From: Bacteroidia bacterium
Lineage (GTDB): Bacteria > Bacteroidota > Ignavibacteria > UBA10030
DNA length: 64,000 nt
Reading direction: 5' to 3'
NCBI GenBank assembly: GCA_022180565.1
Contig: BQML01000002.1
Span: 1 to 64,000, forward strand
Shown piece after piece: positions 1 through 8,189 of this stretch. Numbering within the stretch: position 1 is the stretch's first letter; the number at the start of each line of letters is the position of its first letter. The notes under the pieces are model-generated. The model saw nothing but the letters and a program-made list of their open reading frames with translations. It did no database searches and had not been told where the DNA came from. Both the position numbers and the translations under genes were made by a program.

Positions 1-2
1 GT

Positions 3-410
3 GAGCGTTTGGCCGACAAGATTGCGGAATTCGGCGGGAGTTGGATCTTCATCCTATCGTTTATGGCCTTCCTGGGGGTTTGGATGGTGCTGAACACCAT
101 GCAGCTCTGGTTTCGTCCTTTCGACGAGTTTCCTTTCATCTTTCTGAACCTCATGCTCTCCTGTCTGGCGGCCCTGCAGGCTCCCATCATCATGATGAGC
201 CAGAATCGGGCCCAGAAAAAAGACCGGCTGAAAGCCGAGCTCGATTACCAGGTGAACCTCAAGTCGGAGCTCATGCTTCAACAGCTTCATGTCAAATTCG
301 ACGAGCTTCGGGCGAATGAGATTCACGATATGCATGCGGCGATAGAGGCGCGCCTGAAGGATCTGCTGGGCTCTTCAGGAGAAATGCGAAGTCGGGAGGA
401 AGGTCGGTGA
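3..410 (+). CDS. DUF1003 family membrane protein (5' end cut by window)
   Basis: The reading frame is open from the first bases of the window and matches the conserved core of DUF1003 proteins: an ERLADKIAEFGGSW-type lead-in, a first membrane segment (IFILSFMAFLGVWMVL), a second membrane segment (FIFLNLMLSCLAALQAP) followed by the typical IIMMSQNR loop and a KDRLKAELDY helix. The C-terminal part is a charged helix. The codons before the TTG at position 9 still read as family sequence (E-R before L-A-D), so the true start lies outside the window and the TTG is not the start. It overlaps the next gene by four bases (GTGA), so the two are probably co-transcribed. The function of the family is not established. 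Confidence 0.8.
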   Translation, partial: ERLADKIAEFGGSWIFILSFMAFLGVWMVLNTMQLWFRPFDEFPFIFLNLMLSCLAALQAPIIMMSQNRAQKKDRLKAELDYQVNLKSELMLQQLHVKFDELRANEIHDMHAAIEARLKDLLGSSGEMRSREEGR

Positions 411-940
411 AGATTTACACCAGGACAGGTGATGGCGGGGAAACGTCGCTGTTCGGCGGGGGACGAGTGCCGAAGAATGCGCCGCGCATCGAAGCCTACG
501 GCACGATCGATGAATTGAATTCCCATCTGGGCGCGGCGCGGGCTCAAGGGCCTTCCCCTGACCTGGATGCACTGCTTATGACGATTCAGGATCGGCTCTT
601 CGTGTTGGGAGCACAGCTGGCAACCGTAAAAGGGGAAACCGTGAAGATCACGGGTAGTGATATTGCGGAGCTGGAATCCGCTATTGACCGGCTTGAGGCC
701 GGCCTTCCCCCCTTGAAGACGTTCATCGTGCCCGGCGGGGGTCGCGTTGGTTCCGCCCTCCATGTTGCAAGAACCGTTTGCCGCCGCGCCGAACGGTTGG
801 TCGTCGCTCTTCACCGGACCGACCGGATAGATCCTTCGATCATCGTCTTCCTGAACCGCCTCTCCGACCTGTTGTTCGTCATGGCACGCCATGCAAACCG
901 CACGGACAATGCGCCCGAGACTCCCTGGTCGCCCCGGTGA
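407..940 (+). CDS. PduO-type ATP:cob(I)alamin adenosyltransferase
   Basis: The 177-residue product transfers the adenosyl group of ATP to cob(I)alamin, making coenzyme B12 for enzymes such as methylmalonyl-CoA mutase. The N-terminal TRTGDGGETSLFGG ATP-binding signature, the GTIDELNSHLG helix and the RTVCRRAERLVVAL helix with its conserved Arg/Glu pair are all present, and the length is normal for the family. It starts at a GTG that overlaps the stop of the DUF1003 gene. No other cobalamin gene is adjacent, but the window also carries the mutase chaperone meaB at 51169, which supports a role in methylmalonyl-CoA metabolism. The family assignment is firm; the client enzyme is inferred. Confidence 0.93.
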   Translation: MKIYTRTGDGGETSLFGGGRVPKNAPRIEAYGTIDELNSHLGAARAQGPSPDLDALLMTIQDRLFVLGAQLATVKGETVKITGSDIAELESAIDRLEAGLPPLKTFIVPGGGRVGSALHVARTVCRRAERLVVALHRTDRIDPSIIVFLNRLSDLLFVMARHANRTDNAPETPWSPR

Positions 941-966
941 CGCTCACACAGATTTCCGATGGATTC

Positions 967-1680
967 TTAAGAAAACACGCGGCCCAACAACTTCCGTTTT
1001 GCAACAGGCAAAATCGTTGCGTGAAACGGGAATTCGAGCGTGGTTTCGCAGAGAAACGTTGCAGGGTTCGGAAGGTCGCGATTGCGCTCGATCAGTTCGA
1101 GTTTGATCGATTCCGGGGAGGGTGAAACGGCGCCCCTGGGCACCGAATCGACGATGCTGGTCTTGAGCGTACGGAACCGCTCGTGGCCGGACGTGAAGAG
1201 CGAAGTTTCGTAGCGTAGCAAGTGGAGGATCTCCTCGCGGTTTTCCGGCACAAAATAGTAGCCCTCCTCCTTGTACATGGGGAGAATTCCGACTTCCTCG
1301 ATGTGAAGATTCTCGTCGACAAAATCGTAGATCTTCATTCCTTCCTCCACAGCCTCTTCGACCCGCGGTATGGCCCAGCGAATGAGGTCCATGACTCTCG
1401 AGAAATCAGAGTCGCTCAAAGGATGGGGTTCATAGGTCAGTTTTTGCTTCCGGAGATCAATGCCTGAGAGCTGTCGGGGAAGACGCTGATCGAACGAAGC
1501 GGACTCGTGGACAAGGGCCTTGAGGGCGTGAAGAAGATCGACGAGCTCCGACAAGGCTGGATAGAGCCGGTTGTGGACGAATTCGGCCGTCAGCACCTTG
1601 AGACCCTGAAGAACTCTGTACTCATTGGTTTCCTGATCCCGGCCGGCAGCCAGGAACGTTTCCAGGGAGAGCGGGTTCAT
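967..1680 (-). CDS. Conserved-looking helical protein of unknown function
   Basis: I do not recognise this 237-residue protein. The start is taken at the ATG at 1680 because a GAGGAG ribosome site lies seven bases upstream; a longer frame to 1719 would run into the predicted promoter. The product appears soluble and mostly alpha-helical: no signal peptide or membrane segment is visible, and it is rich in Glu and Leu with several long amphipathic stretches (roughly residues 15-60 and 95-140). A HIEEVGILPMYKEEGYYFVPENREEILHLLRYE stretch near the middle looks like a defined motif (written here only as a landmark: Y-Y-F-V-P-E-N). It is convergent with the adenosyltransferase gene and divergent from the CBS gene, so context gives no functional clue. 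Confidence 0.65.
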   Translation of the reverse strand: MNPLSLETFLAAGRDQETNEYRVLQGLKVLTAEFVHNRLYPALSELVDLLHALKALVHESASFDQRLPRQLSGIDLRKQKLTYEPHPLSDSDFSRVMDLIRWAIPRVEEAVEEGMKIYDFVDENLHIEEVGILPMYKEEGYYFVPENREEILHLLRYETSLFTSGHERFRTLKTSIVDSVPRGAVSPSPESIKLELIERNRDLPNPATFLCETTLEFPFHATILPVAKRKLLGRVFS

Positions 1681-1718
1681 GAAATCGCTCCTCAATGTGT
1701 TGATTCGAATTCTCACCA

Positions 1719-1747
1719 AAAGTACCTGAGGGCAAAAAAAAAGTCAA
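1719..1747 (-). promoter_or_regulatory. Predicted promoter of the minus-strand unknown gene
   Basis: On the minus strand TTGACT (1747-1742) and TACTTT (1724-1719) are separated by exactly 17 bases, and the -10 box continues as TACTTTTG, which also fits the TAnnTTTG element known from Bacteroidetes. It stands about 40 bases ahead of the chosen ATG at 1680 and back-to-back with the promoter of the CBS gene. Confidence 0.5.
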
Positions 1748-1780
1748 GACCGAGAGATCACACCTGTCGGGAAAAAATGC

Positions 1781-1809
1781 TTGATATTCACCCGAAGGTT
1801 CTCTATACT
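1781..1809 (+). promoter_or_regulatory. Predicted promoter of the CBS-domain/ferredoxin pair
   Basis: TTGATA (1781-1786) and TATACT (1804-1809) are spaced by 17 bases. The expected transcript would start near 1816 and reach the GGAGGAG ribosome site ahead of the ATG at 1857 after about 40 bases. Confidence 0.6.
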
Positions 1810-1856
1810 TTCTTTATGTACTGACTTCGCAGTCGTCCCGGCAGGAGGAGGCTTTC

Positions 1857-2381
1857 ATGAGCGGCGAGTATGAGGATGAGCTGAGCCAAATGTATGAGGA
1901 GCCGGAACACCGGAAAGTGCTCGATTCTTCCACTTTCCAGCTTCCCCTCAAGCACCTCAAAGTTCTGAAGCCTGTTGCCGTTTCTCCCGGCACCACGGTG
2001 GAAGAGGCTGTGGAGATCATGCGCCGGAAGAGGATCGGTTGTGTCATGGTCACCGACAAGACGAAGCTCATCGGGATCCTGACCGAGCGGGATATTCTCA
2101 TGAAAGTTGCCGGGGTAAAGGGAATGGGATCGAAGCCGGTAAGAGATGTTATGACGCCCGATCCTGAGGTCTTTCAGCCCGATGATAGCATCGCTTTTGT
2201 GCTGAATGCCATGCATGTAGGAGGATATCGTCACGTTCCGGTGGTGGATGAGGCCGGGAAGCCGGTGGCCGTGGTTTCCGTCAAGGACATCGTCGGTTTC
2301 ATCCTTGATCATTTTGCAGAAGATGTGCTGAACCTTCCCCCCAAACCGATTCGAACAACCGATCAGCGCGAAGGCGCGTAA
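1857..2381 (+). CDS. CBS-domain pair protein
   Basis: The 174-residue protein has a charged N-terminal arm of about 45 residues followed by two CBS repeats (about 46-110 and 111-165). Typical CBS landmarks are visible: VSPGTTVEEAVEIMRRKRIGCVMV, the GILTERDIL strand-helix, then VMTPDPEVFQPDDSIAFVLNAM, YRHVPVVDEAGKP and VVSVKDIVGFI. CBS pairs bind adenosine nucleotides and usually act as energy-state sensors; the partner here is unknown. A strong ribosome site (GGAGGAG) sits seven to eight bases before the ATG. A ferredoxin gene follows after 22 bases and the nuo operon comes next, so a regulatory link to respiration is possible but only inferred from order. Confidence 0.85.
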   Translation: MSGEYEDELSQMYEEPEHRKVLDSSTFQLPLKHLKVLKPVAVSPGTTVEEAVEIMRRKRIGCVMVTDKTKLIGILTERDILMKVAGVKGMGSKPVRDVMTPDPEVFQPDDSIAFVLNAMHVGGYRHVPVVDEAGKPVAVVSVKDIVGFILDHFAEDVLNLPPKPIRTTDQREGA

Positions 2382-2403
2382 TCACTGCCAAGGAGATGAT
2401 ACT

Positions 2404-2760
2404 ATGCCATGGGTAATTACCAGACTGTGTGCAGATTGCGTGGATACAGCATGTGTGAAGGTGTGTCCCGTCGATTGCATCTATGGTCTGACAGTCGATG
2501 ATCCCAACTATCGTAAACAACTTTTCATCCATCCTGAAGAGTGCATCAACTGTGCGGCGTGCGAGCCGGAGTGTCCCTGGGGAGCGATTTTTGAAGATGC
2601 CGCAACCCCGGATGTCTTCAAAGAAGACATCGAGATCAACGTGAAGGTTTTCGAGGCGCATCCGAAGGAGGAATTCACGACGACGCCTGATCCCATCAAG
2701 TCTCACCCGACTCCTGAAGAGATTGAGGAGAATTACAAGAAGTGGGGATACCAGAAGTAA
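2404..2760 (+). CDS. Dicluster ferredoxin (FdxA-like)
   Basis: The 118-residue product is a small electron carrier. Cysteines at 9, 12, 17, 21 and 25 form the first-cluster region (CADC, then CVKVCPVDC), and Cys 47, 50, 53 and 57 form a standard CxxCxxCxxxCP four-iron site. This spacing fits the 7Fe/8Fe ferredoxins of the FdxA type. The C-terminal 45 residues are acidic and family-specific. It follows the CBS gene closely and is separated from nuoA by a terminator and a new promoter. Because the complex I operon downstream lacks the NADH-oxidising subunits, this ferredoxin is a plausible electron donor, which is an inference from proximity. Confidence 0.88.
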   Translation: MPWVITRLCADCVDTACVKVCPVDCIYGLTVDDPNYRKQLFIHPEECINCAACEPECPWGAIFEDAATPDVFKEDIEINVKVFEAHPKEEFTTTPDPIKSHPTPEEIEENYKKWGYQK

Positions 2761-2793
2761 AAGGAATGGTTTTTCTCAACCCATTACGGACAG

Positions 2794-2824
2794 ACGCTGC
2801 GTGAACATCGCAGCGTTTGTTGTT
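2794..2824 (+). terminator. Rho-independent terminator after the ferredoxin gene
   Basis: A perfect 8-bp stem, ACGCTGCG (2794-2801) and CGCAGCGT (2809-2816), encloses a 7-base loop and is followed by TTGTTGTTT. It sits 34 bases after the ferredoxin stop. Confidence 0.75.
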
Positions 2825-2851
2825 TGGTGGCCTCAATGGCCTCCATAGAGT

Positions 2852-2947
2852 CGTTGTTTCGTTAAACCGTTGTTTCAATGAATCGTTGTTTCGTTAAGCC
2901 GTTGTTTCGTTAAATCGTTGTCTCATCGAATCGTTGTTTCGTCCTTT
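2852..2947. repeat. Six tandem 16-bp repeats upstream of the nuo promoter
   Basis: Six consecutive 16-base units begin at 2852, 2868, 2884, 2900, 2916 and 2932, each starting CGTTGT(T/C)TC; the commonest unit is CGTTGTTTCGTTAAAT or a one-base variant. Units 2, 5 and 6 diverge in their last seven bases. The block ends about 50 bases before the -35 box of the predicted nuo promoter. There are no unique spacers, so it is not a CRISPR array. It may be a slippage-generated low-complexity tract or a set of tandem binding sites. Confidence 0.8.
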
Positions 2948-2998
2948 TTCGTTCTTTCGTGGTTCGCTCATTCGTTATCCGGATGTTTCTCATTCGCC

Positions 2999-3027
2999 TT
3001 GACAATCGGGCAATTTCCGTTTATATT
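2999..3027 (+). promoter_or_regulatory. Predicted nuo operon promoter
   Basis: TTGACA (2999-3004) and TATATT (3022-3027) are spaced by 17 bases, the best sigma-70-like match noted in the window. It lies after the ferredoxin terminator and about 60 bases ahead of the ATG of nuoA. Transcription would begin near 3034, which excludes the TTG at 3030 as the nuoA start. Confidence 0.7.
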
Positions 3028-3086
3028 TTTTGGTCATTTCAGCGCAGTGGTCGGTCGCTCTCTTCACGACGATTATTCCGCTCTTG

Positions 3087-3518
3087 ATGCTCACTGAATT
3101 CGGCAAAATCCTCATCTTCTTCATTCTCGGCGGTGTTTTTGTAGCGGGCGGATTGATTGCCTCCTGGCTCCTGCGTCCCCACCGTCCGTATCCCGGGAAG
3201 CTCTCTACGTATGAATGCGGCGAGGAACCCATCGGCACGGCATGGGTCCGTTTCAACGTCCGCTTCTATGTCATCGCCCTCGTGTTTCTCATTTTCGACG
3301 TTGAAATCGTTTTCCTCTTCCCCTGGGCGCTTGTCTATCGCGAGCTGGGTCTCTTCGCCTTCATCGAGATGGCGGTGTTCCTGCTGATTCTCTGGGTGGG
3401 GTACGCTTACGTATGGGTGAAGGGCGACCTGAACTGGGACAAACCCGCTCCGCAAGTACCGACGTTGAACTTCGTCGCGGCGAAACCTCCGGCCCGACCT
3501 GAGCCCGTGGAAGCGTAA
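3087..3518 (+). CDS. nuoA: NADH-quinone oxidoreductase subunit A
   Basis: NuoA is a small membrane subunit of respiratory complex I at the junction of the peripheral and membrane arms. The 143-residue protein has three membrane helices (about 7-30, 62-84 and 92-114) and the family signature YECGEEPIG with [26 protein letters not shown], including the conserved Cys of the quinone-site loop and the acidic residues of the second helix. The ATG at 3087 is chosen because an upstream in-frame TTG at 3030 lies on the promoter; no strong ribosome site is visible, so the exact start is uncertain. It opens the operon nuoABCDHIJKLMN. Confidence 0.92.
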   Translation: MLTEFGKILIFFILGGVFVAGGLIASWLLRPHRPYPGKLSTYECGEEPIGTAWVRFNVRFYVIALVFLIFDVEIVFLFPWALVYRELGLFAFIEMAVFLLILWVGYAYVWVKGDLNWDKPAPQVPTLNFVAAKPPARPEPVEA

Positions 3519-3532
3519 CGAAAGAGCAGGTG

Positions 3533-4033
3533 ATGGGAATCCTCAACTACAAATTTGAGAGCGGCAACATTCTGATCACGTCGCTGGACGGCCTCCTGAA
3601 CTGGGCGCGTCTTTCGTCGCTCTGGCAGATGCAGTTCGGTCTGGCATGCTGTGCGATCGAGATGATGGCGGCCTCCGCTTCGAACTTCGACATCATGAGG
3701 TTCGGCGTGATTCCCCGCGCAACGCCCCGGCAGTGCGACGTGATGATCGTCTCGGGAACCGTGACCCTGAAAATGGCTACGCGCATTAAGCGATTGTTTG
3801 ACCAGATGCCCGAGCCGCGGTACGTGATCTCCATGGGAAGCTGTTCGAATTGCGGCGGCCCGTACTGGGAACATGGGTATCACGTCCTCAAAGGTGTGGA
3901 TCGCGTGATCCCGGTCGATGTGTACGTTCCTGGATGTCCGCCGCGGCCTGAAGCCCTCCTCGAAGGAATTATTAAGCTTCAGGAAAAAGTCCGCAAGGAA
4001 AGTCTGGCCAAAAAAACCGTCCCCACAGCATGA
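3533..4033 (+). CDS. nuoB: NADH-quinone oxidoreductase subunit B
   Basis: NuoB carries the terminal N2 iron-sulfur cluster that passes electrons to quinone. The tandem cysteines in [10 protein letters not shown], the Cys in [12 protein letters not shown] and the Cys in [12 protein letters not shown] supply the N2 ligands, and the length is normal. The start may be the ATG at 3533 or the GTG just before it at 3530. The gene overlaps nuoC by four bases, so the two are translationally coupled. Confidence 0.95.
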   Translation: MGILNYKFESGNILITSLDGLLNWARLSSLWQMQFGLACCAIEMMAASASNFDIMRFGVIPRATPRQCDVMIVSGTVTLKMATRIKRLFDQMPEPRYVISMGSCSNCGGPYWEHGYHVLKGVDRVIPVDVYVPGCPPRPEALLEGIIKLQEKVRKESLAKKTVPTA

Positions 4034-4506
4034 CCGCACAGGAAATCTACGACAACCTGAAGGCCAAGTTCGGCGATGCTGTCGGCGAGGCAAAGCTGGA
4101 TGCCCTCCAACCCTGGATTGCGATTTCGGAAACGCGGACCAGGGAAATCTGCCAGTTCCTTCGCGACGAGCCGACTTTTGCCTTCGACTATCTGAGCTGT
4201 CTGAGCGGTATGGATTATCCGGACGGAAAGCTCGGAGTCGTGTATCATCTGTTTTCGATGACCCACCGGCACAAGATCGTCCTGCGAACCATGTGTACGC
4301 GAGAGCATCCGCATATCCAGTCTGTGTCCGCCGTTTGGGGGACCGCCAACTGGCACGAACGTGAAGCCTATGACATGTTCGGCATTGTCTTCGATGAACA
4401 TCCGGATTTGCGACGGATCCTGTGCGGCGATGATTACCCCGGTTATCCTCTAAGGAAGGATTTCAAGGTGCCAGAGTTCTATAATGGAATGAAAGTCCCG
4501 TATTGA
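4030..4506 (+). CDS. nuoC: NADH-quinone oxidoreductase subunit C
   Basis: The 158-residue protein is the 30-kDa connecting subunit of complex I. Its C-terminal half holds the signature [24 protein letters not shown] followed by [11 protein letters not shown], which packs on NuoD. The N-terminal half, with [12 protein letters not shown], is the usual alpha/beta domain. The ATG overlaps the nuoB stop (ATGA). It is a stand-alone NuoC and is not fused to NuoD. Confidence 0.95.
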   Translation: MTAQEIYDNLKAKFGDAVGEAKLDALQPWIAISETRTREICQFLRDEPTFAFDYLSCLSGMDYPDGKLGVVYHLFSMTHRHKIVLRTMCTREHPHIQSVSAVWGTANWHEREAYDMFGIVFDEHPDLRRILCGDDYPGYPLRKDFKVPEFYNGMKVPY

Positions 4507-4513
4507 TCCGCGC

Positions 4514-5695
4514 ATGAAGGAATCCCGAACGCTTCCCACCGATTACGTCAGCTCGCCTGAACGAACCTCCAGCGGACGGACCCTCCGAACGGATGAAATG
4601 ATCCTCAATATGGGGCCACAGCACCCGTCCACCCACGGCGTACTGCGTCTGGAGTTGGTTGTTGACGGGGAGATTGTTGTGGATGTCATCCCGCACATCG
4701 GCTATCTGCACCGTTGTTTTGAAAAACATGCGGAGCACATGACCAACTATCAACAGGTCATTCCGTACGCCGACCGCATGGACTATCTCTCCTCGATGTG
4801 CAATGACTGGGCATATGCGCTCGCCGTAGAGAAGCTCCTGAAGATCGAAATCCCGGAGCGCGTGCAGTACATCAGGCTCATCATGGCAGAACTGCAGAGA
4901 ATTGCCAGTCATCTCATTGCCGTGGGGACATACGCCATCGACATGGGTGCATTTACCCCCTTCCTGTGGTGTTTCCGGGACCGGGAACGGATTCTCGATC
5001 TCTTTGAAATGACCTGTGGGGCCCGCCTCCTGTACAATTATATCTGGGTCGGCGGCGTTTCGCACGATCTTCCGCCGCGGTTCGTCGAGAAAACAAAGGA
5101 TTTCTGCAGGGATTTTCGTAAGACACTCAAGGAAGTGCATGACGTTCTGTCGTACAACGAGATCTTTATTAAACGCACCGCAAACGTCGGTGTCCTTCCG
5201 AAGGACGTAGCCATCAATTATGCCTGCAGCGGTCCGATGCTTCGGGGCTCGGGTGTGGATTGGGATCTCCGCAGGGATGATCCGTATGGCATCTATGACA
5301 GGTTTGAGTGGGCCGTACAGATCGGTAAAGGGGAAGCGGGAACCGTGGGTGATTGCTGGGACCGATATATGGTTCGGATGAGGGAAATGGAGGAAAGCAC
5401 GAAGCTCATCGAACAGGCGGTCGCCTCCATTCCTGAGGGCAATGTGCAGTCTGCAATTCCGAAGAGGATTCGTCCCGAGGCAGGCGAGGTGTATGTGCGG
5501 TCGGAATCCCCCCGAGGAGAGTTGGGATTCTACATCGTGAGTGACGGTACAGCCAGCCCTTATCGCGTGAAGGCTCGTGCGCCGGCATTTGTGAACCTGA
5601 GCGTGCTTTCTGAAATCTCCCGCGGTGCCATGGTCGCGGATCTCGTGGCCATCGTGGGCAGTGTGGATATTGTTCTGGGCGAGGTCGACCGGTAA
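4514..5695 (+). CDS. nuoD: NADH-quinone oxidoreductase subunit D
   Basis: The 393-residue 49-kDa subunit forms the quinone pocket together with NuoB. It has the N-terminal [14 protein letters not shown] motif, whose His and Thr line the quinone site, the [15 protein letters not shown] region, and a C-terminal [18 protein letters not shown] end typical of complete NuoD. It begins seven bases after nuoC with a short spacer, and nuoH follows eight bases later. The direct step to nuoH is where nuoE, nuoF and nuoG would lie in a 14-subunit operon. Confidence 0.96.
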   Translation: MKESRTLPTDYVSSPERTSSGRTLRTDEMILNMGPQHPSTHGVLRLELVVDGEIVVDVIPHIGYLHRCFEKHAEHMTNYQQVIPYADRMDYLSSMCNDWAYALAVEKLLKIEIPERVQYIRLIMAELQRIASHLIAVGTYAIDMGAFTPFLWCFRDRERILDLFEMTCGARLLYNYIWVGGVSHDLPPRFVEKTKDFCRDFRKTLKEVHDVLSYNEIFIKRTANVGVLPKDVAINYACSGPMLRGSGVDWDLRRDDPYGIYDRFEWAVQIGKGEAGTVGDCWDRYMVRMREMEESTKLIEQAVASIPEGNVQSAIPKRIRPEAGEVYVRSESPRGELGFYIVSDGTASPYRVKARAPAFVNLSVLSEISRGAMVADLVAIVGSVDIVLGEVDR

Positions 5696-5703
5696 GACAA
5701 GTC

Positions 5704-6750
5704 ATGGAAGAACTTCTTCAATCCATCATCGGAGAAAGCTGGATCCTCTATGTACTCCTGGCGGCGCCACCGCTGGTGTTTATCCTGGTCTATGCCCTCG
5801 TGACCGTCTGGACGGAAATGAAAGTATCCGCCCACATGCAGGATCGTCTCGCCTACATGTACACCGGACCGCATGGAATCCTCCAGCCGGTGGCCGATAT
5901 TCTGAAGTTGCTCCAGAAGGAAGACACGGTGCCTGCCGCGGCAGACAAGCCCCTGTTCATCATGGCTCCCTATCTGGTATTCATCGGAACCTACGCAGGG
6001 TTTGCCGCATTGCCGTTCAGCAGTGCGTACATCGGCAGTGACATCAATCTCGGCGCCTTTTACATCATCGCGGTTTCATCGATCGTCGTGGTGGGACTTC
6101 TCATGGCCGGATGGGCCTCGAACAACAAATGGTCGATATTCGGCGCCATGAGATCTGCCGCACAGATCGTCAGCTACGAGATTCCGACAGCGCTGGCCCT
6201 GCTGGTGGCGGTGATGATCACAGGGTCGCTTAATTTGCAAGATGTCATCCGGTTTCAGGAGGGAGGGATCCTGAACTGGGTTGTGTTTGGCGGACCCCTG
6301 CCTGTTGTCCAGAAACTGCTCCTCCTGCCTTTCACGGTCACTGCCTTCCTCATCATGTTCATTGCCGGTGTGGCCGAAGTGAACAGGACCCCGTTTGATC
6401 TCCCGGAGGCAGAATCTGAGCTGGTGCAGGGATACAACACCGAATACTCGGGCATGAAGTTCGCCATTTTCTATCTCGCCGAGTATGCAAACATGTACCT
6501 GGTGTCCGGTGTTGCGGCCTGCCTTTTCCTGGGCGGATGGTCCAGCCCGTTCGGGGACTTCATGTCCGGCCCGCTCTGGGGCGTGTTCTGGATCGTGGCC
6601 AAGGGGTACTTCTTCGTGTTCCTGCAGATCTGGATCCGCTGGACTCTTCCGCGCCTGCGTGTGGACCAGCTGATGTACACGTCATGGAAGGTGCTCATCC
6701 CTTTCCTGTTTGTCTGCTTGTTTGGCGTCGGTTTGATTCTCGTGCTTTAG
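5704..6750 (+). CDS. nuoH: NADH-quinone oxidoreductase subunit H
   Basis: NuoH is the membrane subunit that forms the floor of the quinone chamber. The 348-residue protein has eight or nine hydrophobic helices and the family motifs ERKVSAHMQ-like [40 protein letters not shown], and [31 protein letters not shown] with its conserved acidic residues (landmarks only). The third motif is nearly identical to the family consensus. No truncation is seen. Confidence 0.95.
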   Translation: MEELLQSIIGESWILYVLLAAPPLVFILVYALVTVWTEMKVSAHMQDRLAYMYTGPHGILQPVADILKLLQKEDTVPAAADKPLFIMAPYLVFIGTYAGFAALPFSSAYIGSDINLGAFYIIAVSSIVVVGLLMAGWASNNKWSIFGAMRSAAQIVSYEIPTALALLVAVMITGSLNLQDVIRFQEGGILNWVVFGGPLPVVQKLLLLPFTVTAFLIMFIAGVAEVNRTPFDLPEAESELVQGYNTEYSGMKFAIFYLAEYANMYLVSGVAACLFLGGWSSPFGDFMSGPLWGVFWIVAKGYFFVFLQIWIRWTLPRLRVDQLMYTSWKVLIPFLFVCLFGVGLILVL

Positions 6751-6760
6751 AGAGGAGGAG

Positions 6761-7336
6761 ATGGAAGCTGTTCGGACATATTTTCGCGATATCTGGAAGG
6801 CGCTCTCGTCGATTGCCGTCGGTCTGAACGTGACGATCAGGCACCTGGTGCGCCCGGCAGTGACGATCCAGTATCCTGATGTTAAGCTGAAGATGCCCGA
6901 AAGAGCCCGCAACCGGCTCTATGTCAACATCGACGACTGCATCGGCTGTGATCAATGTGCCCTGGCTTGTCCGGTGGATTGCATCACGATTGAAACGATC
7001 AAAGCCACGCCCGACCAGGATCTTGGGGTTACCTCGACGGGGCACAAGAAGCGTCTGCATGTGCCGCGATTCGACATCGACATTGCCAAGTGCTGTTACT
7101 GCGGGCTTTGCGTGTACCCCTGTCCGACCGAGTGCATTGTCATGACGGATGTCTATGAATTCTCCGAGTTCGACCGACACAACCTGATCTATCAATTCAG
7201 CGCGATGAAACCGGATCAGATTGATGACGCGAAGGCGAAATTGAAGAAGGCGGAGGAGGAAGCGGCCGCCAAGAAGGCTGCGGCGGCAGCGGCTGCGGAA
7301 GAAAAGAAAAAGTCCGAACAGTCAAAGCAAGGGTAA
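6761..7336 (+). CDS. nuoI: NADH-quinone oxidoreductase subunit I with Ala/Lys tail
   Basis: NuoI carries two four-iron clusters of the electron chain. Cys 60/63/66/70 with Cys 74 and Cys 111/114/117/121 with Cys 125 form the two CxxCxxCxxxCP motifs. The N-terminus is the amphipathic lead typical of the family. After residue about 150 there is an unusual C-terminal extension rich in Ala, Lys and Glu (a run of KKAEEEAAAKK type), probably a charged helix at the protein surface. A good ribosome site (GAGGAG) precedes the ATG. Confidence 0.94.
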   Translation: MEAVRTYFRDIWKALSSIAVGLNVTIRHLVRPAVTIQYPDVKLKMPERARNRLYVNIDDCIGCDQCALACPVDCITIETIKATPDQDLGVTSTGHKKRLHVPRFDIDIAKCCYCGLCVYPCPTECIVMTDVYEFSEFDRHNLIYQFSAMKPDQIDDAKAKLKKAEEEAAAKKAAAAAAAEEKKKSEQSKQG

Positions 7337-7337
7337 G

Positions 7338-7841
7338 ATGGAACTCACCACGATCGTCTTTTATGTTTTTGCGGCGATCACTCTGATTGCCGGCGCGATC
7401 GTCGTTTTTTCACGGAGCATCGTGTACTCGGCATTTGCACTCTTGTTCGCCTTCTTCGGCGTTGCCGGATTGTACGTTCTCCTCATGGCCGACTTCCTGG
7501 CGGTCACGCAGTTGATGATCTATGTCGGGGCAATCCTTGTTCTCCTGATCTTTGGCGTCATGCTCACCACACGGGTGATCGATGTGCAAATGCGTACCGG
7601 GACGATTCACGTCCTGCCGGCCTTGCTCATTGTCGCCGCTCTCGCGGGTGTCCTCGTGCATGTCCTGGTCTCAACGGACTGGAAAGTCCTTCCGGAGCTC
7701 TTTACCCCCGAGGAGACGGCCCCCCAGATCGGTACGGCGTTGCTGACGACGTATGTCCTCCCGTTCGAAGTGGCATCGGTCATCCTCCTCGTTGCCTTAA
7801 TCGGTGCCGCGATGATTGCTCGCCGGGAGAGAAAGGTCTGA
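7338..7841 (+). CDS. nuoJ: NADH-quinone oxidoreductase subunit J
   Basis: The 167-residue protein has five predicted membrane helices. The conserved YSAFALLFAFFGVAGLYVLLMADFLAVTQLMIYVGAILVLLIFGVMLT region of NuoJ is clear (the third helix contains the Y-V-G-A-I-L-V-L-L-I-F motif near the pi-bulge). It starts one base after the nuoI stop and abuts nuoK, consistent with coupled translation of the proton-pumping module. Confidence 0.94.
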   Translation: MELTTIVFYVFAAITLIAGAIVVFSRSIVYSAFALLFAFFGVAGLYVLLMADFLAVTQLMIYVGAILVLLIFGVMLTTRVIDVQMRTGTIHVLPALLIVAALAGVLVHVLVSTDWKVLPELFTPEETAPQIGTALLTTYVLPFEVASVILLVALIGAAMIARRERKV

Positions 7842-8174
7842 ATGCCCCCTATGAACGACTGGCTGACACAACCCGGTCTGACTCATTTTCTCGTCGTCAG
7901 CGGCATCCTCTTTTCGCTGGGAGTCTTTGCGATCATCACCCGTCGCAACGCCGTCATGGTTCTCATGGGCATCGAACTCATTCTGAACGCGGCCAACATC
8001 AATTTTGTGGCGTTCTCCAGGTTCACGACGGGAACCTTCGACGGGCAGGTGATCGCCGTTTTTGTGATCATCCTGGCGGCCGCCGAGGCGGCGATCGCCC
8101 TTGCTATTGTGCTCAACATCTACCAGATGTTCAACACGGTGAACGTGGACGAGATCAATCAATTGCGCGATTGA
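7842..8174 (+). CDS. nuoK: NADH-quinone oxidoreductase subunit K
   Basis: The 110-residue, three-helix subunit keeps the family core: FLVVSGILFSLGVFAIITRRNAVMVLMGIELILNAANINFVAFSR with the essential Glu in GIELILNAANINFV, and a second Glu in AAAEAAIALAIVL in helix 3. It starts directly after the nuoJ stop; an alternative ATG nine bases later would remove only three residues. Confidence 0.94.
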   Translation: MPPMNDWLTQPGLTHFLVVSGILFSLGVFAIITRRNAVMVLMGIELILNAANINFVAFSRFTTGTFDGQVIAVFVIILAAAEAAIALAIVLNIYQMFNTVNVDEINQLRD

Positions 8175-8189
8175 CGGATATCCGACCGT

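Noticed and set aside
323-892. Minus-strand 189-residue frame overlapping the adenosyltransferase
   Set aside because: The plus strand encodes a clear PduO-type enzyme; the reverse frame is a shadow with no domain.
2852-2947. Possible CRISPR array
   Set aside because: The units are contiguous and there are no unique spacers; it is a tandem repeat.
3030-3086. Upstream TTG start for nuoA
   Set aside because: It lies at or before the expected transcription start from the promoter at 2999-3027, and the family begins later.
5696-5703. Location for nuoEFG between nuoD and nuoH
   Set aside because: The gap is only eight bases and no such genes occur elsewhere in the window.
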